Below are positions 56,891 through 64,000 of a stretch of DNA of 64,000 bases, piece by piece (within the stretch, counting starts at the first letter, position 1; each line of letters begins with the position of its first letter). The notes under the pieces were generated by a model that had not been told where the DNA came from, searched no databases, and saw only the letters and a program-made list of their open reading frames with translations. The translations under genes were made by a program, and so were the position numbers. This DNA comes from Ornithinibacillus scapharcae TW25 (GTDB lineage: Bacteria; Bacillota; Bacilli; Bacillales; Amphibacillaceae): positions 1 through 64,000 of the forward strand of contig NZ_AEWH01000004.1 in assembly GCF_000190475.1 (NCBI RefSeq), in the 5' to 3' direction.

Positions 56891-57835
56891 TTATTCAGAC
56901 TTAACCGCAAAATAATTCCGAATAGCTTTCTCATCTTCAACTATCTGCTGAACTAGTTCTTCTACACTATTAAATTTTTCCTCATCACGAATGTATTTAT
57001 ACCATTCCACTACTAATTCTTTTCCATAGAGATTACCTTGGTAATCTAATATGTTTACTTCTAACGAGAGGTCCTTACGATCCTCCGTAAAGGTCGGATT
57101 GGTTCCTAAACTAGCCATTCCTACAAACAACTCATCATCTATTCTCACTTTAACTGCATATATACCTGGTTTTGGAAGTAAAGCTTCATCGTTATATTGA
57201 ATATTTGCAGTCGGATAGCCAATCTCTTTGCCCCGACTATCTCCTTGAATAACGATACCTCTCGTTATATAAGGTCTTTCTAATAACGTTTTGACTAGTT
57301 CCATATCACCCAAAGCAAGTAGGTTTCTAATTCTAGTAGAGCTAATCTTCTCATTACCTAAAGTAACTTTATCAATTGTCGTATACCCAAATAATCCTTT
57401 AGAATGCTCACTAATCGTCTCCATGTTCCCTTTTCCTTTATGCCCATATGTAAAATCAAAACCAGCGACAACATGATGAATGTTTAACCCCATGATAAAA
57501 TGATTGATGAATTCTTGTGGTGATAATGAAGATAATTCTTTTGTAAAGGAAATAATATATAATCGGTCTACTCCTAGACTTTCCATTATCTCCTGTTTTT
57601 CTCGAAGCGGTGTAATATATTTTACATCATGATTGTCTTTAAGAACAACAGACGGATGAGGGTAAAAAGTTATAACTGCACTTTCCATATGTAGTTGCTT
57701 AGCTTTTGAAACTGCTTGTCTAATTACAGTTTGATGTCCTTTATGAATACCATCAAAAAAACCTAAGGCTGTAACTGTTTTAGGTAATTCTTCCATTGTC
57801 AACGAATGAGGATAAGTCAATTTAATAATTTTCAT
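56891..57835 (-). CDS. ribF: Bifunctional riboflavin kinase / FMN adenylyltransferase
   Basis: A 314-residue enzyme that makes FMN and FAD from riboflavin. The N-terminal adenylyltransferase has GFFDGIHKGHQTVI near residue 26 and SSTRIRNLL near residue 160; the C-terminal kinase has GDSRGKEIGYPTANI near residue 197 and the catalytic Glu near LEVNILDY. It is called ribC in B. subtilis. It follows truB by 15 bases, a conserved pair. Confidence 0.95.
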   Translation of the reverse strand: MKIIKLTYPHSLTMEELPKTVTALGFFDGIHKGHQTVIRQAVSKAKQLHMESAVITFYPHPSVVLKDNHDVKYITPLREKQEIMESLGVDRLYIISFTKELSSLSPQEFINHFIMGLNIHHVVAGFDFTYGHKGKGNMETISEHSKGLFGYTTIDKVTLGNEKISSTRIRNLLALGDMELVKTLLERPYITRGIVIQGDSRGKEIGYPTANIQYNDEALLPKPGIYAVKVRIDDELFVGMASLGTNPTFTEDRKDLSLEVNILDYQGNLYGKELVVEWYKYIRDEEKFNSVEELVQQIVEDEKAIRNYFAVKSE

Positions 57836-57850
57836 TGTTTCACCTGCAAT

Positions 57851-58747
57851 TCAATTATCGCGAAAAACGCGCATCGGTTTAATTTCATTTTTGTTTTCAG
57901 GATGTAACTGATAGATTGCTAATAACTCTCCATCATGCATTACTTTAAAGGGATTAGTATGTAGTATCGTATCTGGTTTCAATAGCTTTTGGCCATTAAA
58001 TACCTTCCATTTGGTTTGCTCATCAACTTCCAAAGTAGCCAAATGTGTTATCCCTCTAGTTATTGGCAACAATAACTCTAGTTCTACCCCATCCTGACAA
58101 GCCTTTTCAATTGTTTCGAAGTTAACGGTATCTCTTTGATGAATGGATCCTGTCTCTATCCGTACAAGATGTGACATATGAGCGGGATACCCCAATACTT
58201 TGCCAATATCTACACTTAAAGTTCTAATATATGTACCTTTTGAACAAGTTACTTGAAATTGTATCTTATGTTGCTCTGGGTCACTTGAGATGTAAGATAT
58301 ATCATGGATTGTAACTTTTCTTTCTGGACGTTCAACCTCTTGGTTAGCCCTTGCATATTCATACAGTTTTTTTCCATTCACTTTTACAGCTGAATACATT
58401 GGTGGGATTTGTATAATATCTCCCTTAAACGATTGTAACACGTTTTCTATCTCCTGTTTAGTAGGAAAATTATCGACGGTTACTTCATCCACTATTTCAC
58501 CATATGCGTCTTCTGTTTCTGTCGTAGAACCTAGGGTGAGTTCTGCTTGGTATACTTTAGTAGTATCCGTCAAAAATTGAACAATCTTAGTTGCTTGGCC
58601 AATACAGATAGGTAATACACCTTCTACTTCAGGGTCTAGTGTTCCAGTATGGCCTACTTTTTTTGTCTTATATAATTTTCTAACCTTCATGACACAATCG
58701 TGTGAAGTGTATCCTTTTGGTTTCCATAGTGGCAGAATACCATTCAT
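57851..58747 (-). CDS. truB: tRNA pseudouridine-55 synthase TruB
   Basis: A 298-residue enzyme: GILPLWKPKGYTSHD at the start, catalytic Asp in GHTGTLDPEVEGVLP near residue 39, and the conserved CSKGTYIRTL near residue 167. It makes pseudouridine at position 55 in the T loop of tRNA. GGAGG precedes the ATG. A terminator separates it from rbfA. Confidence 0.96.
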   Translation of the reverse strand: MNGILPLWKPKGYTSHDCVMKVRKLYKTKKVGHTGTLDPEVEGVLPICIGQATKIVQFLTDTTKVYQAELTLGSTTETEDAYGEIVDEVTVDNFPTKQEIENVLQSFKGDIIQIPPMYSAVKVNGKKLYEYARANQEVERPERKVTIHDISYISSDPEQHKIQFQVTCSKGTYIRTLSVDIGKVLGYPAHMSHLVRIETGSIHQRDTVNFETIEKACQDGVELELLLPITRGITHLATLEVDEQTKWKVFNGQKLLKPDTILHTNPFKVMHDGELLAIYQLHPENKNEIKPMRVFRDN

Positions 58748-58776
58748 GGATATTACCTCCGTCTTAAGTCTGAATA

Positions 58777-58803
58777 AAAATCTGACCCAAAGAGCCAGAT
58801 TTT
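58777..58803 (-). terminator. Terminator of rbfA
   Basis: AAAATCTG pairs with CAGATTTT, with inner C-G support, and Ts follow on the minus strand. It lies between rbfA and truB. Confidence 0.75.
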
Positions 58804-58876
58804 TATCATAAGACTATAAAATTTTCACTAAATATACTCGCGGTTTATGAACTACACAGTACTTAGAACACTGAGA

Positions 58877-59221
58877 TTATTGTTTGTTTATATCTCGCAG
58901 AATCGTCTCAATACGATTACCGTATTCAAGTGCTTCATCAAATTCAAAATTGATTTCTGGTGTCTTTCTTAAACGAATTCGATTTCCAATTTCAGAACGG
59001 ATAAATCCCTTAGCCTTTGCAAGACCTAGTAAAGTATCCCTCTTTTTCGCTTCGTCTCCTAACACCGATATATACACTGTTGCTTGTTGGAGATCACCAG
59101 TAACTTCAACATCTGTTACAGTAACAAAACCAACACGAGGATCCTTGATTTTCCTAGTTAGGATTTCCCCTAATTCTTTTTTCATTTGCTCTGCTACGCG
59201 ATTTGCTCGTAAATTACTCAT
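58877..59221 (-). CDS. rbfA: Ribosome-binding factor A
   Basis: A 114-residue KH-like factor ([20 protein letters not shown] at the start, [19 protein letters not shown] near residue 35, [19 protein letters not shown] near residue 80) needed for late 30S maturation. ATG 59221 follows GAGGTGA; a longer frame to 59251 adds non-conserved residues. A repeat-like element sits directly upstream, separating it from ylxP. Confidence 0.95.
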   Translation of the reverse strand: MSNLRANRVAEQMKKELGEILTRKIKDPRVGFVTVTDVEVTGDLQQATVYISVLGDEAKKRDTLLGLAKAKGFIRSEIGNRIRLRKTPEINFEFDEALEYGNRIETILRDINKQ

Positions 59222-59250
59222 CGTAATCACCTCTTTATATTCGAAAAACA

Positions 59251-59366
59251 CGAGGCTGGGACATTAATATTTTCATCTAGCGAAATACAAACAACCTAAA
59301 CTTTTTTGTAAATGGTACGTTGTTCGTATTTTCAGTTGCAAAATTAAGTTTTGTCACAGACCCTTT
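59251..59366. repeat. Dispersed-repeat-like element with GAGGCTGGGACA end
   Basis: One end reads GAGGCTGGGACATTAA (59252-59267). The other, on the opposite strand, reads GGGTCTGTGACAAAA (59349-59363), so the ends form an imperfect inverted repeat around CTGKGACA. From memory, GAGGCTGGGACA-type repeats are scattered in staphylococci and other Firmicutes. It lies between rbfA and ylxP in an otherwise tight translation operon. Confidence 0.45.
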
Positions 59367-59433
59367 CGTTTTTTTAATCAGACTTGGAAAACCATGTCAG
59401 ACCTAGTCTGTTTAAAAAACAGTTCTAATCCAG

Positions 59434-59712
59434 CTAGACGATTTCCACATGAGTGATGGTCGTTTCTAGTTCGGAATACGTATCGATAACTCGAAGTACT
59501 TCCTGCATGACTTTCTCTCCATGGTTACGCTCATTCGTTATCGTTACAATTCCGATTTTTGTACGTTGCCATAAATCATGATAATCCAACTCTGTTACAG
59601 CTACATTAAAATCATTACGTAGCTTCGCTAAAACTTTCTTTATAACAGAACGCTTATCTTTTAAAGAGTGAGAGTCGTATATAATGCATTCTACTTCAAG
59701 ATAGAATATCAT
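59434..59712 (-). CDS. ylxP: DUF503 protein YlxP
   Basis: A 92-residue protein ([38 protein letters not shown] read in parts) of the DUF503 family, unknown function but almost always next to infB and rbfA. Its ATG overlaps the infB stop (ATGA), so translation is coupled. Confidence 0.93.
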   Translation of the reverse strand: MIFYLEVECIIYDSHSLKDKRSVIKKVLAKLRNDFNVAVTELDYHDLWQRTKIGIVTITNERNHGEKVMQEVLRVIDTYSELETTITHVEIV

Positions 59713-61875
59713 TTACGTTCAATTTCCTCCATGACATATGCTTCAATTATGTCGCCTTCTTTAATATCATTATAATTCTTAATCGTGATACCACATTCAT
59801 AGTTTTGGGCAACTTCTTTTACATCATCTTTAAAACGCTTAAGCGCATCAATTTCACCTTCAAATAAAACTACACCATTACGGATAAGGCGTATACCTGC
59901 ATCTCGTGTAATCTTACCATCGGTTACATAGCTACCCGCGATCGTTCCAACTTTTGAAACCTTAAATGTTTCACGAACTTCTGCCTGCCCGATAACCTTC
60001 TCCTCGAATTCTGGGTCAAGCATTCCTTTCATAGCTGCCTCAATTTCTTCAATTGCTTTATAAATTACTCGGTGTAAACGTATATCTACTTTTTCTGAAT
60101 CGGCAGTGTTTTTCGCATTTGCATCTGGACGAACATTAAAACCAATTACAATAGCATTAGATGCAGAAGCTAGAATAATATCGGATTCTGCGATTGCACC
60201 AACACCCGTATGAATAATCTTGATTTTCACACCTTCTACTTCGATTTTTTGAAGAGAAGATGCTAGGGCTTCAACAGAACCTTGCACATCAGCTTTAATA
60301 ATTACATTGATTTCTTTCATTTCACCTTGCTTGATTTGTTCGAATAGATCATCAAGACTAACTTTTGTAGTTTCTGATCTGTTTTCTTGAATATGTTTTT
60401 GTTGACGAGCCTCACCAATCTGACGCGCTGTTTTTTCATCTTCGAATACAACGAATTGATCCCCAGCTTGTGGTACATCGTTTAGCCCTGTGATTTCTAC
60501 TGGTGTAGAAGGACCAGCTTCTTTCACACGCTGCCCAAGATCATTTACCATTGCTCGAACACGTCCAAATGTATTCCCTACCACAATTGGATCTCCTACG
60601 CGTAAAGTACCATTTTGTACTAGCAAAGTAGCAACTGACCCACGCCCTTTGTCCAATTGCGCTTCAATTACAGTACCTGTAGCATGTCGATTTGGATTTG
60701 CTTTTAATTCTTCAACTTCAGAGACAAGCACAATCATTTCTAAAAGATCATCTATACCTTCACCCTTTAAAGCTGAAAGTGGGACAAAGATTGTGTCTCC
60801 TCCCCAATCTTCGGGTATTAATTCATATTCCGTAAGTTCTTGCATCACACGATCTGGATTGGCAGTTTCTTTATCTACTTTGTTTACAGCAATAATGATC
60901 GGTACTTCAGCAGCCTTTGCATGGTTAATTGCTTCTACTGTTTGAGGCATTACACCATCATCTGCTGCAACAACAAGAATTGCAATGTCTGTAACCTGTG
61001 CACCACGTGAACGCATACTAGTGAAAGCAGCATGCCCAGGCGTATCTAAGAAAGTAATCTTCTTACCATTTCGTTTCACCTGATAAGCTCCGATATGCTG
61101 CGTAATTCCACCTGCTTCTCCTGCAGTTACCTTTGTATTACGGATAGAATCAAGTAATGTTGTTTTACCATGGTCAACATGCCCCATAATCGTTACAACC
61201 GCTGGTCTTTCAATTAGATCAGCCTCATTATCCTCTTCCATATACTTATCTAAATCCGTGTCTTCTAAGATAATTTCTTTTTCTACTTCGACATCGAACT
61301 CAGCACAAATTAATTCGATTGCATCATCATCTAAATCTTGGTTCTTCGTTGCCATGACACCAAGAAACATTAATTTCTTAATGATCTCAGACGCTTCTTT
61401 ATTTAATTTATCAGCTAATTCACTAACTGTTAACGTTCCAGAATATTTGATTTCTTTCGGTGTTTCTTTTACCACTGGTTGCTCCTTCGCCTGCTTGTTC
61501 TTTTTATTTTTAGGCCCTTTATTTTGCTGTTGTTTATGATTTTGCTTGTGATTCTTTGCCTTGTTATGATTCATTTGTTTCTTATTATGTTGCTCTTGTT
61601 TGTTTGTATTCGAATTTGAATTGTTTTTCTCGTTATTATTTTTTTTAGGTCTCATTCTTAGCAGTTGTATTTTCCGAATTTTGCTTCTGGGTAGTATTAG
61701 GAGTATGATCCCCTTGTTTCTTACCAAATTTTTGATCGAGTTTCTTAATCGTATCATGGTCGATCGTTGACATATGATTAGAAACTTCAATATTATTTTC
61801 TTTCAAATAAGTAATAACATCCTTACTTGTAATATTTTGTTCTTTTGCATACTCATATACACGTATTTTACGCAT
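59709..61875 (-). pseudogene. infB: Translation initiation factor IF-2, frameshifted in the N-terminal linker
   Basis: Repaired length is about 721 residues. The first frame (61645-61875) encodes the IF2_N domain ([20 protein letters not shown]) and the start of an Asn/Lys/Gln-rich linker. The second holds the rest of the linker, a second IF2_N-like domain ([20 protein letters not shown]), the GTPase ([22 protein letters not shown]) and domains II to IV. The break is at 61648-61649: one base fewer in the gene's CC changes ACC-TAA to ACT-AAA and continues NETKKNNNEK. infB is essential, so a sequencing indel is most likely. An in-cell short form from an internal start is also known in this family. 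Confidence 0.9.
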
Positions 61876-61895
61876 ATGTTCACCCCCGAATTTAT

Positions 61896-62198
61896 TTACC
61901 CGAGTAACGTTAGAAGTTTTTTCGCAAACCCTTCGTCAAGTATTGCAAGTGCTACTCTATGGGATTTTCCGATAGCATTTGATAATGTATCTCGATCATC
62001 GGCTAGGATAATATAAGGAATTTTGTATGAATTGCATTTATCCGTAAGTTTTTTTCGTGTTTGGGGACCTACATCATTTGCAATAAGTACCAGTTTCGCT
62101 CTTCTTCTTTGAATGTCTTTGACAATTGTATCTTCCCCAGTTGAACATTTGCCAGCTCGAAATGCTATGCCGATAATATTTAAATAATTTCTATTCAT
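61896..62198 (-). CDS. ylxQ: YlxQ, L7Ae-family RNA-binding protein
   Basis: A 100-residue L7Ae/L30e-fold protein ([43 protein letters not shown]) that binds kink-turn RNA in related organisms. ATG 62198 overlaps the ylxR stop by eight bases and gives the family length. It is part of the nusA-infB operon. Confidence 0.92.
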   Translation of the reverse strand: MNRNYLNIIGIAFRAGKCSTGEDTIVKDIQRRRAKLVLIANDVGPQTRKKLTDKCNSYKIPYIILADDRDTLSNAIGKSHRVALAILDEGFAKKLLTLLG

Positions 62199-62466
62199 TG
62201 CGACCACTAACAAGCATCCTTAACTCATCATAGATAGAAGCATCTACTTGCGTATTTAGATGCTTAGCTAATGCTCCTGTCTTTTCAGCCTGATTGATTA
62301 CGTCCAAATCTTTCGAGAGGTATGCTCCTCTACCATTCTGCTTCCCAGTAGGGTCTACAAAAACCTCTCCTTCTTTGTTACGAACAACCCGAATAAGTTC
62401 TTTCTTTGGTTTCATTTCACTTGTTATGACACACTTTCGTTCTGGAGATTTACGTTTTCCAACCAT
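62191..62466 (-). CDS. ylxR: YlxR (RnpM), DUF448 RNA-binding protein
   Basis: A 91-residue protein with the conserved [21 protein letters not shown] and [15 protein letters not shown] motifs. In B. subtilis it was described as an RNase P modulator and nucleoid-associated regulator. AGGGAGG precedes the ATG. It overlaps ylxQ. Confidence 0.94.
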   Translation of the reverse strand: MVGKRKSPERKCVITSEMKPKKELIRVVRNKEGEVFVDPTGKQNGRGAYLSKDLDVINQAEKTGALAKHLNTQVDASIYDELRMLVSGRNE

Positions 62467-62478
62467 AAATACCCCTCC

Positions 62479-63591
62479 CTATTCGAATAAATCCTCTTCG
62501 ACTTCTACATCGACACCCGTAAAATCAGTATTTTCCTGTTCCGTTAGAAGACCTTCAGAGCGGGCTTCGGTTTCACTTTTAATGTCAATCTTCCAACCAG
62601 TCAACTTCGCAGCAAGTCTTGCATTTTGTCCACGCTTACCAATTGCTAGTGATAATTGATAATCAGGGACGATTACTGTGGTTGATTTTTCTTCCTCATT
62701 CACCAACACACTTATAACTTTGGAAGGACTTAAGGCATTTGATACGTAGACTACTGGATCCTCAGACCATTCCACTATATCAATCTTTTCACCTTTTAAT
62801 TCATTTACGATGGTTTGAACACGGCCGCCTTTTTGACCTACACAAGAACCAACCGGATCTATTTCTGGATCATCAGCATATACTGCAATTTTAGAACGGT
62901 CTCCAGCCTCTCTAGCTACAGACTTGATTTCTACTATTCCATCATAAATTTCGGGTACTTCCATTTCAAATAGACGCTTCAATAGTCCTGGATGTGACCG
63001 AGAGATATAGATTTGTGGCCCTTTACTTGTATTTTCCACTTTCGTTACAAACACTTTTAAGCGATCATGTACTTGATAATCCTCTGTCGGCATTTGCTCC
63101 GCTTCTGGAAGTTTCGCCTCAATCTTTCCTAGATTAACGTAAACAAATCTTGAATCGATCCGTTGGATTATACCTGTCATAACGTCTTCCTCACGGTCAG
63201 CATATTCACTAAAGATTACGCCTCTTTCCGCTTCCCTCACTCGTTGAGTCACAACTTGCTTCGCCGCTTGTGCTGCAATTCTACCGAAGTCTTTTGGTGT
63301 AACTTCTACTTCGATAATATCTTCCACTTCATAATTTGGATCAATTTTCTTGGCTTCATCTAATGATATTTCTTGTTGACTATCTTCTACTTCTTCTACT
63401 ACTGTCTTACGCGAAAACACGCGCATTGTTCCAGCTTTTTCATCAAGTTCAACCCGTACATTAGTAGCAGATTTAAAATTCTTTTTGTATGCTGAAATTA
63501 ATGCCGCTTCTAGTGCTTCAATCAATATTTCCTTATCAATACCTTTTTCTTTACCCAAATTTTCAATTGCGTCAAACAATTGACTACTCAT
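62479..63591 (-). CDS. nusA: Transcription termination/antitermination factor NusA
   Basis: A 370-residue NusA: N-terminal RNA polymerase-binding domain ([19 protein letters not shown]), S1 domain (about 130-200), KH1 with [15 protein letters not shown] near residue 248, and KH2 with [14 protein letters not shown] near residue 315. It lacks the C-terminal acidic repeats of E. coli, as usual in Firmicutes. It follows rimP by 17 bases. Confidence 0.97.
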   Translation of the reverse strand: MSSQLFDAIENLGKEKGIDKEILIEALEAALISAYKKNFKSATNVRVELDEKAGTMRVFSRKTVVEEVEDSQQEISLDEAKKIDPNYEVEDIIEVEVTPKDFGRIAAQAAKQVVTQRVREAERGVIFSEYADREEDVMTGIIQRIDSRFVYVNLGKIEAKLPEAEQMPTEDYQVHDRLKVFVTKVENTSKGPQIYISRSHPGLLKRLFEMEVPEIYDGIVEIKSVAREAGDRSKIAVYADDPEIDPVGSCVGQKGGRVQTIVNELKGEKIDIVEWSEDPVVYVSNALSPSKVISVLVNEEEKSTTVIVPDYQLSLAIGKRGQNARLAAKLTGWKIDIKSETEARSEGLLTEQENTDFTGVDVEVEEDLFE

Positions 63592-63608
63592 TTTAAATTA
63601 ATCCCCCT

Positions 63609-64000
63609 TTATAGCACAACTGCTAATCTTGCTTTTGCAATTTTATCAAATGGAATCTCCACTTGTAGTTTTCGCGTTTTAACTTTATACTCGATTGTTG
63701 CAATATTATTAGAGAAGTCCTTAAGAATACCTTCATAGGCTTTTTCCCCATTAATAGGTTCAAATAACTTTACATACACATTTTTATTGATATGCTTTGT
63801 AAAGTCTTCTGCAGTCTTTAATGGACGTTCTACCCCTGGTGAAGAAACCTCCAGGAAATACGCTTCTTGAATTGGATCTATTTCATCTAGCTTCTCACTT
63901 AATTGTTCGGACACTTCGCCACACTCAGCTATATCAATGCCGCCCTCTTTATCGATAAAAATACGCAGAAACCAATTTTTTCCTTCTTTAACATATTCGA
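63609..64000 (-). CDS. rimP: Ribosome maturation factor RimP (5' end outside the window)
   Basis: At least 130 C-terminal residues are visible. The frame is open to the window edge, reading [33 protein letters not shown] (in parts) and then the family core [14 protein letters not shown]. Only about 25 N-terminal residues are missing. RimP acts in 30S assembly with RbfA and heads the nusA-infB operon. Confidence 0.95.
   Translation of the reverse strand, partial: EYVKEGKNWFLRIFIDKEGGIDIAECGEVSEQLSEKLDEIDPIQEAYFLEVSSPGVERPLKTAEDFTKHINKNVYVKLFEPINGEKAYEGILKDFSNNIATIEYKVKTRKLQVEIPFDKIAKARLAVVL

Noticed and set aside
61258-61539. Plus-strand frame opposite the infB linker
   Set aside because: Ser-rich translation that simply mirrors the Lys/Asn/Gln-rich linker codons on the other strand.

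Overview
The window is a low-GC, Gram-positive, endospore-forming chromosome segment, almost certainly family Bacillaceae and closest in feel to the Oceanobacillus/Ornithinibacillus/Virgibacillus group. The evidence is the gene order, which follows the Bacillus subtilis order rimP-nusA ... dpaAB-asd-dapGA ... spoIIIE ... recA-rny-ymdB-spoVS-miaB-ymcA-cotE-mutSL-miaA-hfq-spoVK-hflX-ynbB-glnRA-lexA-yneB-ynzC-tkt-sirA-yneF-ccdA-yneI-ccdC-yneK, but without most of the large insertions that separate these blocks in B. subtilis. Nearly everything lies on the minus strand; only yneK and lexA read on the plus strand. The species call is inference from gene content, not from any search.

Layout. 1-6.0 kb: cytochrome c maturation (ccdA, yneI, ccdC) with an orphan MrpB-like gene inside, then yneF, the sporulation replication inhibitor sirA, transketolase and ynzC. 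6.1-7.8 kb: the SOS hub, with lexA divergent from a LexA-controlled operon that encodes a 30-residue single-pass membrane peptide followed by the recombinase yneB; no LysM-type YneA is present. 7.8-9.3 kb: a small accessory patch (broken short-chain dehydrogenase, SGNH esterase). 9.6-15.1 kb: glnA-glnR, ynbB, hflX, spoVK. 15.2-24.4 kb: hfq, miaA, dps, mutL, mutS, cotE, ymcA, miaB. 24.6-36.6 kb: spoVS, ymdB, rny, recA, cinA, pgsA, rodZ, ymfK, ymfJ, ymfI, ymfH, ymfF. 36.7-42.6 kb: a nucleoside ABC importer (nupNOPQ) next to the GntR-type regulator ymfC. 42.9-54.0 kb: spoIIIE, ylzJ, tepA, the aspartate/dipicolinate cluster (asd, dapG, dapA, spoVFA, spoVFB), ymxH, mlpA, ylxY. 54.2-64.0 kb: pnp, rpsO, ribF, truB, rbfA, ylxP, infB, ylxQ, ylxR, nusA and the 3' part of rimP, which leaves the window.

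How it works together. Translation initiation and ribosome maturation genes sit beside RNA turnover genes (pnp, rny, ymdB, hfq). DNA repair and SOS genes (lexA, recA, mutSL) carry recognisable LexA sites. Sporulation genes are scattered through (sirA, spoVK, cotE, spoVS, spoIIIE, spoVF, ymxH, ylxY), and the asd-dapG-dapA genes supply dihydrodipicolinate to the SpoVF synthase, which has a textbook sigma-K promoter.

Caution on data quality. Nine frameshifts break seven genes (lexA, SDR, hflX, ymfH twice, ymfF, tepA, infB), nearly all at short homopolymers, and one hits essential infB. This pattern points more to uncorrected sequencing indels than to real gene loss, so these genes are listed as frameshifted but read as if repaired. 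The most interesting candidate novelty is the SOS-controlled 30-residue membrane peptide at 6813-6905.
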